Assembly (NCBI RefSeq): GCF_900114155.1
Contig: NZ_FOSC01000012.1
Span: 96,286-160,285, forward strand
From: Marinobacter persicus
Lineage (GTDB): Bacteria; Pseudomonadota; Gammaproteobacteria; Pseudomonadales; Oleiphilaceae
Reading direction: 5' to 3'
DNA: 64,000 nucleotides
Made by a program: the position numbers and the translations under genes
In this document: positions 1-16,410 of the stretch, one piece after another
How positions within the stretch are numbered: the stretch's first letter is position 1
Layout: every line of letters starts with the position of its first letter
The notes under the pieces: generated by a model
Told to the model about the DNA's origin: nothing
Database searches by the model: none
The model's input: only the letters and a program-made list of their open reading frames with translations

Positions 1-504
1 GTCCCGTAATTCCCGGATCAGTTCATACAGCGCCGCCTGGCCGTTGATGTCGACACCCTGCGCCGGTTCGTCCAGTACCAGCAGGTCTGGCTTGCGGGCC
101 AGGGCCCGGGCCAGCAGCAATCGCTGTTTTTCGCCGCCGGACAAATGATGCACCGAGGCATCCAGCAAGTGGTCCACCCCGGTTCGCTTGAGCGCCGCCC
201 GGCAGTCGGTCAGTGATTGCCCACTGAGCAGCATGAAGCGGCGTACGCTTAACGGCAGGGTGGCTTCCAGTGTCAGATGCTGGGGCACATAGCCGATGGT
301 CAGCCCCGGCGCCAGTGAAACACGCCCTTGGCTGGCCTTCTGGATGCCCAGGATGGTTTTGATCAGGGTGGTCTTGCCGGCTCCGTTGGGGCCAATAATG
401 GTGATGATGTCGCCCCGGCTCGCCTGCAGGGTGACCTGATCAACCACTGGTCGGTCGTCAAACTGTACCGTGACGCGCTGAAGCTGAACCAGTGCTTCTG
501 ACAT
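1..504 (-). CDS. znuC: Zinc ABC transporter ATPase ZnuC (partial, C-terminus off the left edge)
   Basis: ATP-binding subunit that would power zinc import through the ZnuABC inner-membrane transporter. The 168 residues present begin MSEALVQLQRVTV and contain a Walker A (GPNGAGKTT), the ABC signature LSGGEKQR and a Walker B ending LLVLDEP. The frame is open to base 1, so the C-terminus is missing from the window. Its ATG overlaps the zur stop (TGATG), so the two are translationally coupled in a zur-znuC operon, as in Pseudomonas. The specific assignment to zinc rests on this pairing with zur; the ABC fold alone would also fit manganese or iron importers. Confidence 0.9.
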   Translation of the reverse strand, partial: MSEALVQLQRVTVQFDDRPVVDQVTLQASRGDIITIIGPNGAGKTTLIKTILGIQKASQGRVSLAPGLTIGYVPQHLTLEATLPLSVRRFMLLSGQSLTDCRAALKRTGVDHLLDASVHHLSGGEKQRLLLARALARKPDLLVLDEPAQGVDINGQAALYELIRELRD

Positions 505-1001
505 CAGTCGGTTCCTGTTTCTGCCCCGGCGCGGCAGCGCGGGCACAGACCGGTGATTTCCAGGGTGATCTCGTCCGGGCGGAAGTCTTCGGTCTTGGCG
601 GCGGTGTCGATGGCCCGGGCCACTGGTTCGGATTCCAGCTCCAGCACGTTACCGCACTGCCGACAGATCAGGAACACTCCCTGATGCTTCTGGCCGGCGT
701 GAGTGCAGCCGGTAAAGGCGTTGAGCGAGGAAATTCGATGGACGAGGCCATACTGCAGCAGAAAATCCAGGGCCCGGTAGACGGTCGGTGGCGCTGCGTT
801 ATGGCCCTCGGTGCCAAGCTGGGCGAGGATGTCGTAGGCGCCCAGTGGTTTGTGGGATTGCCAGATCAGCTCCAGTACGCGCTCCCGAATGGCGGTCAGC
901 CGGGCGTTATGCTCCCGGCAGATGTGGCGTGCATCGGCCAGTGCCTGGCTGACACAGGCCTGGTGATTGTGCGGGCGATAGGGCAGAGCGCGTTCGGGCA
1001 T
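504..1001 (-). CDS. zur: Zinc uptake regulator Zur (Fur family)
   Basis: Fur-family repressor of 165 residues, expected to bind DNA when loaded with zinc and to shut off zinc uptake genes. An N-terminal winged helix carries the family signature around PPTVYRALDFLLQYGLVHRI. The dimerisation half has two CxxC pairs (CRQC and CPRC) that would hold the structural zinc, plus His-rich HAGQKHQGVF. Two CxxC pairs and adjacency to znuC favour Zur over Fur. Its stop overlaps the znuC ATG by one base. A candidate Zur operator overlapping a TATAAT -10 lies just upstream. znuA is not next door: the divergent neighbour is the end of the chp operon. Confidence 0.92.
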   Translation of the reverse strand: MPERALPYRPHNHQACVSQALADARHICREHNARLTAIRERVLELIWQSHKPLGAYDILAQLGTEGHNAAPPTVYRALDFLLQYGLVHRISSLNAFTGCTHAGQKHQGVFLICRQCGNVLELESEPVARAIDTAAKTEDFRPDEITLEITGLCPRCRAGAETGTD

Positions 1002-1021
1002 GGGCTGGTTCCGGCAACGTT

Positions 1022-1036
1022 TGCAACATTATAACA
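1022..1036 (-). promoter_or_regulatory. Candidate Zur operator / zur promoter
   Basis: Read on the minus strand this is TGTTATAATGTTGCA, 21 bases upstream of the zur ATG. The first half matches the TGTTATA half-site of proteobacterial Zur boxes as I remember them; the second half is degenerate. A consensus -10 (TATAAT) is embedded at 1028-1033, so a bound repressor would block the promoter. No good -35 is visible. Autoregulation is inferred. Confidence 0.4.
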
Positions 1037-1068
1037 ATTGTCGCAAAGGCTACCAGAGCCGGGCCGGT

Positions 1069-1530
1069 TTACACCATCACTTTGCTGGCCAGGGACTCCA
1101 GATATTCCAGGTTGGGAATCCACGCGGTTTCGCCATCCACTTCCACCTGCATCAGGTCGGCCGGACCGGGCTCGGCCTCAAGCTGTTTGACCTGGGATTC
1201 ATCGAGGCGGGTCTGGCTGGGAATACCCTGGGTCGCCATGGCCATGAACGGCGACCTGGCGTGGCCCGGGCCAATGGTATTGAGCACGATGATGCGACCA
1301 CGGTTTTCACCCGGTACCACCAGCTCGCCATCGTTGGCGGCATCGTAGGAAATGACGGGCAGCTGTAACCCGCGCCACTCAACGAAACCGATCAGCCAGT
1401 CGGGGGTATTGGCACCGGTTTGGGTGCCGTCGAAATCGATCACCTCGGCAATGGATACGTTGGGCAGCAGCAGTTGCCGGTTGTTCACCGGGATCATCAC
1501 GCACTGCAGGGATTGGCTGTTGTCATTCAT
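1069..1530 (-). CDS. chpC: ChpC, CheW-like coupling protein of the Chp/Pil system
   Basis: Small CheW-fold protein of 153 residues (SIAEVIDF, GFVEWRGLQLPVISYD) that in Pseudomonas acts as an accessory coupling protein between receptor and ChpA kinase. It is the last gene of the eight-gene operon and starts 11 bases after chpB stops, with a GAGG ribosome site ahead of its ATG. The order pilG-H-I-J-K-chpA-B-C identifies it as ChpC rather than PilI. The Pseudomonas genes chpD and chpE do not follow; zur comes next in the same orientation. Confidence 0.88.
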   Translation of the reverse strand: MNDNSQSLQCVMIPVNNRQLLLPNVSIAEVIDFDGTQTGANTPDWLIGFVEWRGLQLPVISYDAANDGELVVPGENRGRIIVLNTIGPGHARSPFMAMATQGIPSQTRLDESQVKQLEAEPGPADLMQVEVDGETAWIPNLEYLESLASKVMV

Positions 1531-1541
1531 CGTTGTTTACC

Positions 1542-2584
1542 TCAGGCAGAATCCCGTTGGTGCCTGTTCTTCAGCAGACACTGGTTTTCAATGGTGCGCA
1601 CCAGTTCGGCGGCCAGTTGGGCCGGCGTGCCGGAAAAACCGGTGCAGCCGGTGGCGAGAACGGAATCCGGCATGGAGCTGTTGCCACAACTGGCGCTGTT
1701 CTGCACCCAGATGCGGCTGCCGTTTTCGTGCAGGCGCGGGGCGGCAATGGCGCCGTCGTTACCCATGCCGGAAAAAATGATGGCATGGCAGCGTTTGCTG
1801 AAGTGCTCGGCCACGTTCAGCAGTGCCTGGTCGATGGATGGGCCGTAGGGGCCGGGCCAGGGCTTGCCGGTGCAGGTGAGGGTGCCGTTGCTGGTGAATG
1901 TCCACTCCTGTTCGACTGGCATTAACACCACATCGCCGTGGCAGATGCGCATGCCTTCCGCCGCCGGTTTGAGCTGGTAATGGGCATGGCGGCCCAGGAT
2001 GCGAGTGAGCACATTGGTGAAGTTGTTATCAATGTGCTGGGCATAGACAAACCCCACGGGTAAGCCCGGAGGCAGGTGATCCAGAAAGGTTTTGACCGCC
2101 GCCGGGCCACCCAGCGAGGCGCCCAGCACCCAGATTTCCCGGGCCGGTGTGTCGGTGTCCGCCGGGGTGATCCAGTTCGACAGCGCCGGTGCGTTCCGGG
2201 TGTCGGAAGCGGCCCGGGCCAGGTCTTCCATGTCGTTGGCGGTGTCGAGCTGTTCAATGCGGCCAAGCTGCTGTTCGAGCTTGTTGAGCAGCCGCCGTTC
2301 CCAGCGAAAGCAGTCAATGGTGCCGGCGGCCGGTGCCGGGTCGACGCCGAACAGCACGGGCGCGTCGGTATGTTCAAGCAGGTAATCAAACAGGGCCGGA
2401 TGGTCGGCCTCGTCTTTCAGGGTGACCAGCCACAAAGCCACCTCCGGAAAGGCCGGGTAACCGATCAGCCGTTCGGGATCACCGGAAAACAGGACATCCA
2501 GTCCAAATTTTCCGGTCGCTTCCTGCAGCCGGTGGCGTTGCAGCACCACATCGGCAACGATCCCTATGGTTGGCCGTTCGGCCA

Positions 2585-2585
<1 letters not shown>
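1542..2585 (-). CDS. chpB: ChpB, CheB-type receptor methylesterase
   Basis: Protein-glutamate methylesterase, expected to demethylate the receptor PilJ and oppose PilK. The C-terminal CheB domain keeps the catalytic Ser in GASLGG, the His in YAQHIDN and the Asp in GMGNDGAIA. The first ~110 residues look like a receiver-type fold without a clear phosphoacceptor aspartate, so control by phosphorylation is doubtful. The ATG overlaps the chpA stop (TGATG); a GTG one codon earlier is the only alternative start. Confidence 0.92.
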
Positions 2586-9781
<7,196 letters not shown>

Positions 9782-9792
9782 AACCACTCCGG

Positions 9793-10692
9793 TTATTCTT
9801 CGTCGGGCCGGCGTTTTGTCCACGCCAGCACATGTTCCGAGGGGACTCGTTGCAGGCCCGGGGGTTGCCAGTCGGTCAACTCACCCTGGCCCAGCACCAG
9901 GAGCCCGCCCGGTGCCAGATAACCTGCCAGCTTTTTCACGATTTCACGCCGGCGCCAACGGCGGAAATAGATCAGCAGGTTCTGACAGAAGATGATGTTC
10001 ATGCCCTGCATCGGAACCTTGTCCAGATTCAGCACATTGAGCCTGGCGAAACACACCCGCTCGCGCAGACTGTCGATGACGTTGACGGTGTTCCCTTCCA
10101 CCGGCCGGAAGTACCGGGCCTGCAGGTCTTCCTCCATGCCTTGCAGGCTGCGGGCGCTGAATTGCCCCCGGCTGGCCTTGGCAAGGGCCGGCTGGCTGAT
10201 GTCCGAGCCGGTAACGCCAAATAAGGGCTGCAGGCCCAGCTGGGTCATACACTCGTTGAGCGTGATGGCCAGCGTGTAAGGCTCCTCGCCGGTGGAACAG
10301 CCGACACTCCAGGCTTCCAGGGCGCCTTTTCGAAACTGGTCGCGGGGACGGGTCAGCACATAATCCGCCACCAGCCGGAAGGCATCGGGATCCCGGAAAA
10401 ACCGGGTTTCCTGCACCGTCAGGCGGTCTACCAGGATGGTCCACTCCCGGATGGCGGCCGGGCCGGAGACGATGTGCTCGTAATAGTCCTGGTAGCTGTC
10501 GAAGCCGATTTCCCGCATCCGGATGCCCAGATTGGTTTCCAGAAACGAGCGGCGCTCCTCGCTGACGGTAATGCCGGTGCGCTGTTCCAGCAGGTTCTGC
10601 CATTGCCGGAACTGCGCCGCATCCATTTCCGGAAGGCGGCGCATGGCCCAGGGGCCTTCGGCGGCTGACAGTTGTTCATGCATTGGCGCCAT
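9793..10692 (-). CDS. pilK: PilK, CheR-type chemoreceptor methyltransferase
   Basis: S-adenosylmethionine-dependent glutamate methyltransferase, expected to modify the receptor PilJ. The 299 residues have a CheR N-terminal helical domain (QWQNLLEQRTGITVSEERR) and a catalytic domain with VGCSTGEEPYTLA, the typical CheR SAM motif, and NIIFCQNLLIYF in the core. It lies between pilJ and chpA, 11 bases before the chpA ATG. It is the counterpart of the ChpB methylesterase, so the operon encodes a full adaptation cycle. A second ATG three codons in is an equally plausible start. Confidence 0.92.
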   Translation of the reverse strand: MAPMHEQLSAAEGPWAMRRLPEMDAAQFRQWQNLLEQRTGITVSEERRSFLETNLGIRMREIGFDSYQDYYEHIVSGPAAIREWTILVDRLTVQETRFFRDPDAFRLVADYVLTRPRDQFRKGALEAWSVGCSTGEEPYTLAITLNECMTQLGLQPLFGVTGSDISQPALAKASRGQFSARSLQGMEEDLQARYFRPVEGNTVNVIDSLRERVCFARLNVLNLDKVPMQGMNIIFCQNLLIYFRRWRRREIVKKLAGYLAPGGLLVLGQGELTDWQPPGLQRVPSEHVLAWTKRRPDEE

Positions 10693-10718
10693 AGACCGTC
10701 ATTCGCCCCGGGCGGTGA

Positions 10719-12794
10719 TCAGTTGATCACCGGAACGTCGTTACTTTGCTCCTGTTCCTGGTCCGGGAGCTCTTCCTCCGGCAGTTTGAAGCCTGCTACC
10801 GAGGAGCGCAGCTCGGACGCCATCTCGGCCAGGTTACCGATAGACTTCGCGGTGGCGTTGGTGCCCGACGAGGTCTGGGAGGTGATTTCCTGGATAACGT
10901 TCATGGTGTTGGAAATATGCGCGGCCGAGGACGACTGCTGGCGTGCCGCGTTGGAGATGTTCTGGATCAGCTCCGCCAGATTGGTGGATACGTTCTCGAT
11001 CTCTTCCAGGGCGATACCGGCGTCCTGTGCCAGGCGGGCACCGCGGACCACCTCGGCGGTGGTGTGCTCCATGGAGATAACCGCTTCGTTGGTATCCGAC
11101 TGGATGGTTTTTACCAGCGCTTCGATCTGCTTGGTGGCAGCGGAGGAACGTTCCGCCAGGCGCTGAACTTCGTCGGCAACCACCGCGAAGCCCCGGCCGG
11201 CATCACCGGCCATGGAGGCCTGGATGGCGGCGTTAAGGGACAGAATGTTGGTCTGGTCGGCGATGTCGTTGATCAACGATACGATGTCGCCGATTTCCTG
11301 GGAGGATTCGCCCAGACGCTTGATCCGCTTGGAGGTTTCCTGGATCTGTTCGCGGATGTTGTCCATGCCCCGGATGGTGTTCTGTACCACCTCGGCGCCT
11401 TTCTTGGCGATGGCAACCGAGCGTTCCGCTACCGCAGAGGATTCGGAGGCGTTGGACGATACCTGGTCGATGGACACCGCCATCTCATTCACGGCGGCAG
11501 AGGCGCCGGCGATTTCCTGGGCCTGGTGCTCGGAGGCATCGGCCAGGTGCATGGCGGTGGACTGGGTTTCCTGGGCGGCGCCGGATACCCGCACGGCGGT
11601 GGCACGGATGGACTGTACCAGGCTGCGCATCTGGTCGATCGCGAAGTTGATGGAGTCGGCGATGGCGCCGGTGAAGTCCTCGGTTACCGTGGCCTCGGCG
11701 GTCAGGTCACCGTCGGCCAGATCGGCCAGTTCGTCCAGCAGTCGCAGGATTGCGTTCTGGTTCTGCTCATTCTGGGTCTGGGTCGCGGCCAGGCGGGCCT
11801 GGGCTTCGCGGTAGAGGGTCAGGCCGATGAATACCACGATGGCCACCATGATCGCCAGAATGGCGAAGGCCAGGGTCGGGCTCAGGAACCGGGTTTCGGA
11901 CTGGACGGTGAACTGGTTGGCCAGGTCAGACAGTTGGGTCAGCAGTACTTCGGAGTTTTCGAAGATTTCACCGGCGGCGTTACGCACCCTGAAGAGGTCG
12001 GGAGAAGCTTCAAGGATGGCGTTAACGTTCTGGGAAACGAAGCGGAACAGCTCGTCCACCGATTCCAGTGCGGCAATGGCGTCCGGGTCGGTCACCTGGG
12101 GAATGCCCATGGCCTCGTTGCCGTTGAGCTGGCCGTCGAGAACCCGGCCAAACAGGCTGGCGTCACGGCCAAAACGGTCGGCGGCGATAACCGCGTCTTC
12201 ATCACCGGACAGTACGGCGTTGACTGAACGCAGGATCCGCTCGGCCAGCAGTGACTGGCGCTGGGCCAGGGCGATCTGCTCGGACGGCGCCTGGTTGTCC
12301 AGCAGGATCTGCACAATGTCTTCGTACTCGACCTGCAGTTGCGGGATGGTTTCGTTCAGGGTGCGGGCAACGCCGTGCAGGTCCAGTACCCCGGCACGGG
12401 TTTCGAGAATGTCATCGGCGTTCTGCCGCACGTCTTCCCAGCTGTCCTGCAGGCCACTTTCCCGGGCCAGTTCGCTGGGCGGCAGGCCGGTGTCGGGGTT
12501 ACCTTCACTGACATCGGACCAGAGTTTCTGGAACTCATCCCGGGAACGGCGCAACTGATCGAAAGCCGATTCGGTACCGCCGGAGGCTTCCGTTGCGTTT
12601 TTCGCAATCTCCTGAGACAGCACTCGCATTTCCGCGGTGCTGGCGATGTATTCCTGATCGTGCTGGCTGTTCTGGTTGATCATGAACAGTACCACAACGA
12701 GCAGGACGGTCAGTGCAATCAGCGCAGCGATCAGGCCGGCAACCAGCTTGTTGCCTCCCTGTCCCTTACTGAGTCTTCCGGCTCTGCTTTTCAT
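10719..12794 (-). CDS. pilJ: PilJ, chemoreceptor of the Chp/Pil system
   Basis: Membrane methyl-accepting receptor of 691 residues that detects surface contact or pilus signals and controls ChpA. There is one membrane helix near residues 17-40 (LIAALIALTVLLVVVLFMIN), a ~265-residue periplasmic part, a second helix near 308-330, then HAMP and a long cytoplasmic coiled coil. The signalling tip has DQTNILSLNAAIQASMAG, the PilJ variant of the usual hairpin sequence (Ser, Gln and Met where most receptors have Ala, Glu and Arg). It begins 89 bases after pilI stops. Family and position in the operon agree. Confidence 0.94.
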   Translation of the reverse strand: MKSRAGRLSKGQGGNKLVAGLIAALIALTVLLVVVLFMINQNSQHDQEYIASTAEMRVLSQEIAKNATEASGGTESAFDQLRRSRDEFQKLWSDVSEGNPDTGLPPSELARESGLQDSWEDVRQNADDILETRAGVLDLHGVARTLNETIPQLQVEYEDIVQILLDNQAPSEQIALAQRQSLLAERILRSVNAVLSGDEDAVIAADRFGRDASLFGRVLDGQLNGNEAMGIPQVTDPDAIAALESVDELFRFVSQNVNAILEASPDLFRVRNAAGEIFENSEVLLTQLSDLANQFTVQSETRFLSPTLAFAILAIMVAIVVFIGLTLYREAQARLAATQTQNEQNQNAILRLLDELADLADGDLTAEATVTEDFTGAIADSINFAIDQMRSLVQSIRATAVRVSGAAQETQSTAMHLADASEHQAQEIAGASAAVNEMAVSIDQVSSNASESSAVAERSVAIAKKGAEVVQNTIRGMDNIREQIQETSKRIKRLGESSQEIGDIVSLINDIADQTNILSLNAAIQASMAGDAGRGFAVVADEVQRLAERSSAATKQIEALVKTIQSDTNEAVISMEHTTAEVVRGARLAQDAGIALEEIENVSTNLAELIQNISNAARQQSSSAAHISNTMNVIQEITSQTSSGTNATAKSIGNLAEMASELRSSVAGFKLPEEELPDQEQEQSNDVPVIN

Positions 12795-12883
12795 TTTCTG
12801 GCTCCCGGCCTTTTTCTTAAAATGACAAGTTGTTTTAGTGGGTCTCGGGTGTCACGGTGAGGCTTGCGCCAGCTTTATCACCC

Positions 12884-13450
12884 TTACCACTGTGCAACAT
12901 CGAGAAAGCGCTTATCGGCCACCAGGTCAATGGCTGAGAACACTTTCCAGATTTCCTCATCGCGCTCGTAGCTTCCGTTTACGAATGGCCGAACGCTGTC
13001 GGGCGCCCATCCCGGGTCTGCCCTGTAACTCTCAGCAGCGAAGTACTGCATGCCCAGTACCGTATCCACCACCAGGCCGCTGAACACGTCGCCCTGTTCC
13101 ACGATCAGTACCCGTCGTTTCCGCAGATTGCGCGAGGAACGCGCAAGCCCGAAAAAATTGGCCAGATCAACCAGTGGCAGCAGACGGCCGCGGACATTGG
13201 CGGCGCCCATCATGAACGGCTGCACCCCGGGAATGTGGGTAAATCGGGGGACATGCAGGATTTCGGTTACCTCACCCATGGGCGCGACGTAACGCTCGCC
13301 GGCCAGGATGAAACCGATGCCGTTCCAGAGTTCAACGGCCTCCTGTTGTTCAGGCAGGCCGGCAGCCATCGCCCGATTACGTTCGGCAATGTCTGTCAGC
13401 AGGGAGAACGGGGTGGTCTGGCCGGCCATGGCAGCTCCACTGGTGGACAT
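12884..13450 (-). CDS. pilI: PilI, CheW-like coupling protein
   Basis: Coupling protein of 188 residues expected to bridge PilJ and ChpA. The CheW fold is visible in GIGFILAGERYVAPMGEVTEI, cut here as GFILAGERYVAPMGEV, and in ANVRGRLLPLVDLANFFGL. The ATG overlaps the pilH stop by one base (TGATG). Its place between pilH and pilJ matches the Pseudomonas order and separates it from the second CheW, ChpC, at the far end of the operon. Confidence 0.92.
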   Translation of the reverse strand: MSTSGAAMAGQTTPFSLLTDIAERNRAMAAGLPEQQEAVELWNGIGFILAGERYVAPMGEVTEILHVPRFTHIPGVQPFMMGAANVRGRLLPLVDLANFFGLARSSRNLRKRRVLIVEQGDVFSGLVVDTVLGMQYFAAESYRADPGWAPDSVRPFVNGSYERDEEIWKVFSAIDLVADKRFLDVAQW

Positions 13451-13812
13451 CAGTCAAGCAGGGTGCTGATGGTCTTGATCAGGTCGTTTTCGTCAACGGG
13501 TTTGACCAGATAGCCCTTGGCGCCCTGGCGGGTGCCCCAGACCCGATCGGTTTCCTGATCCTTGGTGGTGACGATAATCACCGGGATGGAGGCGGTTTCC
13601 GGCGCCCGGGTCAACTGGCGGGTGGCCTGGAAACCGTTCAGGCCAGGCATGACCACGTCCATCAGGACCAGGTCCGGCGTTTCGGCGCGGGCTTTGGCAA
13701 CACCATCGGCGCCGTTGTCGGCGGTCAACACCTCGTGCTGGTGCTTTTCCAGGATGGTGGAGATTTTTTTCACTTCGGTCGGAGAGTCGTCAACAATCAG
13801 AATGCGGGCCAT
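13450..13812 (-). CDS. pilH: PilH, single-domain response regulator
   Basis: Stand-alone receiver of 120 residues. The acidic pair D8/D9 and phosphoacceptor D52 (LVLMDVVMPGLNG) are present, with the conserved Thr in VTTKD and Lys in YLVKP. In Pseudomonas, PilH is the CheY-like partner that counteracts PilG, linked to pilus retraction. It is the second gene of the operon and overlaps pilI by one base. Confidence 0.94.
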   Translation of the reverse strand: MARILIVDDSPTEVKKISTILEKHQHEVLTADNGADGVAKARAETPDLVLMDVVMPGLNGFQATRQLTRAPETASIPVIIVTTKDQETDRVWGTRQGAKGYLVKPVDENDLIKTISTLLD

Positions 13813-13845
13813 GTTTTCCTCGATGGTTCCTTGGTGTCAGCAGGT

Positions 13846-14238
13846 TTACTGTTCAGCCTGGGGCATATACTGGCGGATGGTATTGAGCAACTCATCCTTG
13901 CTGAACGGCTTGGTCAGATACTGATCAGAGCCTACGATGCGGCCTTTGGCCTTGTCGAACAGGCCGTCTTTGCTTGAAAGCATGATGACCGGCGTGTTCT
14001 TGAAAGAGGAGTTATTCTTGATCAGCGCGCAGGTCTGGTAGCCGTCCAGGCGTGGCATCATGATGTCCACGAAAATGATGTCCGGCTGGGTGTCGGCAAT
14101 CTTGGCCAGAGCGTCAAAGCCATCCGTGGCGGTGATGACCTCACAGCCTACTTTTTTCAGAAGGGTTTCTGCGGTGCGACGAATGGTTTTGCTGTCGTCG
14201 ATCACCATGATCTTCAGGTTTTCGAAGTTGTCATCCAT
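13846..14238 (-). CDS. pilG: PilG, single-domain response regulator
   Basis: Stand-alone receiver of 130 residues, first gene of the Chp operon. It closely resembles Pseudomonas PilG: MVIDDSKTIRRTAETLLKK, FVDIMMPRLDGYQTCALI and KPFSKDELL are all present. In the known system it is phosphorylated by ChpA and promotes pilus extension and cAMP signalling. I chose the ATG giving MDDNFENLKIMVIDD, which aligns with the family; an upstream ATG would add 19 residues that do not look like PilG. Confidence 0.94.
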   Translation of the reverse strand: MDDNFENLKIMVIDDSKTIRRTAETLLKKVGCEVITATDGFDALAKIADTQPDIIFVDIMMPRLDGYQTCALIKNNSSFKNTPVIMLSSKDGLFDKAKGRIVGSDQYLTKPFSKDELLNTIRQYMPQAEQ

Positions 14239-14546
14239 TGTCCAACTGCCTTGCGCTCCAGCGACTGTCGTTAGTTGCATACCGGGTTTTAACACAAACC
14301 TTCTGGTTGTTCTATAAACCCTGCCCAGTTAATAAATATCAATAGTCGTATACGAATAATCCGTTTCCCGGCAAATTGTACCTGTGTTTTGTGTCACGAA
14401 AATTGATCTGGTCACTTCTGCGAATGCATTCCCGCTTCGGGTACAATACTATCCGGAAAGCAAGCATAGCAGTTATTACCGGGCTCGCTCTGCGCACCGG
14501 TTCGTGTTTTTATTTCAGCGATGCAACTCATTAATCAGGAGACGCC
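14239..14546. promoter_or_regulatory. Divergent promoter region between pilG and gshB
   Basis: This 308-base gap must hold the promoters of the chp operon (minus) and of gshB (plus). I see a plausible gshB -10 (TACAAT) at 14442-14447 without a convincing -35, and a perfect 10-bp palindrome TCGTATACGA at 14346-14355 on the pilG side. An AT-rich stretch surrounds the palindrome. No ORF or RNA gene is evident. Confidence 0.4.
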
Positions 14547-15509
14547 ATGACCATCCGCCTGGGTATTGTGATGGACCCCATCGAGGACATCCACTTCAAG
14601 AAAGACAGCTCGCTGGCCATGTTGCTGGCGGCCCAGAAGCGCGGCTGGGAAATCGAATACATGGAGCTGCCCGACATGTACCTGGAAGGTGGCCGGGCCA
14701 TGGCCCATACCCGGGCGCTGACGGTGCACAACAACCCGGAGAACTGGTTCAACTATGGTCCGGACCAGCAGCGTGCACTGGGCGACCTGGATGTCATCCT
14801 GATGCGCAAGGATCCACCGGTTGACCGGGAGTTCCTGATGGCCACTTATATCCTGGAAGCCGCCGAACAGCAGGGCGCGCTGGTGGTCAATCCGGCCTCG
14901 ACCCTGCGCGATTGCAATGAAAAGCTGTTCGCCACCCAGTTCGAGGACCTGACGCCACCGCTGCTGGTGACCCGTTCCGCCCAGCGCTTCAAGGAGTTTT
15001 ATGCCAGACACGGTGATGTCATCATGAAGCCGGTGGACGGCATGGGGGGGCGGTCGATCTTCCGGGTCAAGGAAAACGACGCCAATCTTGGCGTGATCAT
15101 CGAAACCCTCACCAACTACGGCGCCCACCAGGCCATGGCCCAGAAGTTCATTCCTGAAATCAGCGATGGCGACAAGCGCATCCTGCTTATAGAAGGCGAA
15201 CCTGTGCCCTATGCCCTTGCAAGGATTCCGTCCCAGGGCGAGAATCGCGGCAATCTGGCGGCCGGAGGCCGGGGCGAAGGCCGGGAACTGACCGAGCGTG
15301 ACCGTGAAATCTGTGCCCGCGTGGCGCCGGTGATCAAGGAAAAAGGGCTGATGTTTGTCGGGTTGGATGTGATCGGTGACTACCTGACTGAAATCAACGT
15401 GACCAGCCCCACCTGTATCCGTGAGCTGGATGCGGCGTTTGGTATCGATATTTCCGAGATGCTGATGGCGGCCATTGCCCGCCGGCTGGAGCAGAAAAAG
15501 AACCAGTGA
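14547..15509 (+). CDS. gshB: Glutathione synthetase
   Basis: ATP-grasp enzyme of 320 residues that joins gamma-glutamylcysteine and glycine in the last step of glutathione synthesis, in the cytoplasm. It starts MTIRLGIVMDPIEDIHFKKD after a CAGGAG ribosome site. ATP-grasp features include VIMKPVDGMGGRSIF, NRGNLAAGGRGEG and the metal-binding end FVGLDVIGDYLTEINVTSPT. Length and order (gshB-tonB-ruvX) match Pseudomonas. The next gene starts 34 bases on, so co-transcription is likely. Confidence 0.96.
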   Translation: MTIRLGIVMDPIEDIHFKKDSSLAMLLAAQKRGWEIEYMELPDMYLEGGRAMAHTRALTVHNNPENWFNYGPDQQRALGDLDVILMRKDPPVDREFLMATYILEAAEQQGALVVNPASTLRDCNEKLFATQFEDLTPPLLVTRSAQRFKEFYARHGDVIMKPVDGMGGRSIFRVKENDANLGVIIETLTNYGAHQAMAQKFIPEISDGDKRILLIEGEPVPYALARIPSQGENRGNLAAGGRGEGRELTERDREICARVAPVIKEKGLMFVGLDVIGDYLTEINVTSPTCIRELDAAFGIDISEMLMAAIARRLEQKKNQ

Positions 15510-15543
15510 TTGTAACTAACCGCAGTAACACCAGGGACGGGAA

Positions 15544-16410
15544 ATGGCAGGGCAGGTAACGGATCTCGACAGGTTCTCCTTCACGCTGTTCATGGCGCTG
15601 GCGGTGCATGCCATCATCGGTCTGGGGCTGACCTTTGCCCCGGAAGATCCGCCGGCGTCGGCCCAGACCATGGAAATCACCCTGTCGCAATTTGAGGATC
15701 AGCAGGCTCCGGATGAAGCCGATTTCCTGGCCCAGACCAACCAGCAGGGCAGCGGCACCACCGAGGAAAAGGTGGAGATGACTTCGCCGGAACCGGCCGA
15801 GATGCCGCAGCCGGAAGTGGCCGAGATACAGCCCCGGCCACAGACCACCACCGAACCCAGGCCCCGGCAGAGCCGCGAGGTGGTGCAAACCGAAGACAAC
15901 GCCGACCGCCAGGTGGCCCAGCCGGAAGAACAAACCGAGCCAGACCCGGAACCCCTGCCTCGTAGCGAAAAGAAAAGCCTGATGGAGCGCAGTCTGGAAA
16001 TTGCCTCGCTCGAAGCCCGCCTGGCGGACCAGCAACAGGCCTACGCCCGGCGGCCCCGGGTGGAGCAGGTAACGGCCATGCGCACACTGAGTTCCGACAA
16101 TGCCTGGTATGTGCAGAACTGGGTCGACAAGGTGACCCGGGTGGGCAACCTCAATTACCCCCGGCAGGCCCGGCAGGCCGGTATCCATGGGGACTTGCGC
16201 CTGCTGGTGGCGCTGAACAAGGATGGCAGTATCCGTGAGGTGCAGATTCTGCAGTCGTCCGGCAGCTCGGTGCTGGACGATGCCGCCATTCAGATTGTGC
16301 GTATGGCGGCACCGTTTGCGCCGTTTTCGGAAAGCATGAAAGACGACTTTGACGTTCTGGAAATTATCCGCACCTGGTCGTTCCAGCGAAAAGGGCTCAC
16401 CACCGGATGA
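15544..16410 (+). CDS. TonB-like energy transducer
   Basis: Inner-membrane anchored periplasmic protein of 288 residues. One N-terminal membrane helix (~12-30, FMALAVHAIIGLGLTF) is followed by a long Pro/Glu/Gln-rich spacer and a C-terminal TonB domain (YPRQARQAGIHGDLRLLVAL; VLDDAAIQIVRMAAPFAPF). TonB proteins pass proton-motive energy to outer-membrane receptors. No exbB/exbD or receptor is nearby, so its partner is unknown. A GGGACGGG ribosome site precedes the ATG, and the stop overlaps ruvX by four bases (ATGA). Confidence 0.88.
   Translation: MAGQVTDLDRFSFTLFMALAVHAIIGLGLTFAPEDPPASAQTMEITLSQFEDQQAPDEADFLAQTNQQGSGTTEEKVEMTSPEPAEMPQPEVAEIQPRPQTTTEPRPRQSREVVQTEDNADRQVAQPEEQTEPDPEPLPRSEKKSLMERSLEIASLEARLADQQQAYARRPRVEQVTAMRTLSSDNAWYVQNWVDKVTRVGNLNYPRQARQAGIHGDLRLLVALNKDGSIREVQILQSSGSSVLDDAAIQIVRMAAPFAPFSESMKDDFDVLEIIRTWSFQRKGLTTG

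Noticed and set aside
10746..12227. A 493-codon plus-strand frame opposite pilJ
   Set aside because: Gly/His/Val-rich shadow of the pilJ coding sequence with no motif and no ribosome site.
14403..14416. A possible FNR box upstream of gshB (TTGATCTGGTCAC)
   Set aside because: Only the left half fits; the right half is out of register, so it does not meet the standard used for the four accepted boxes.
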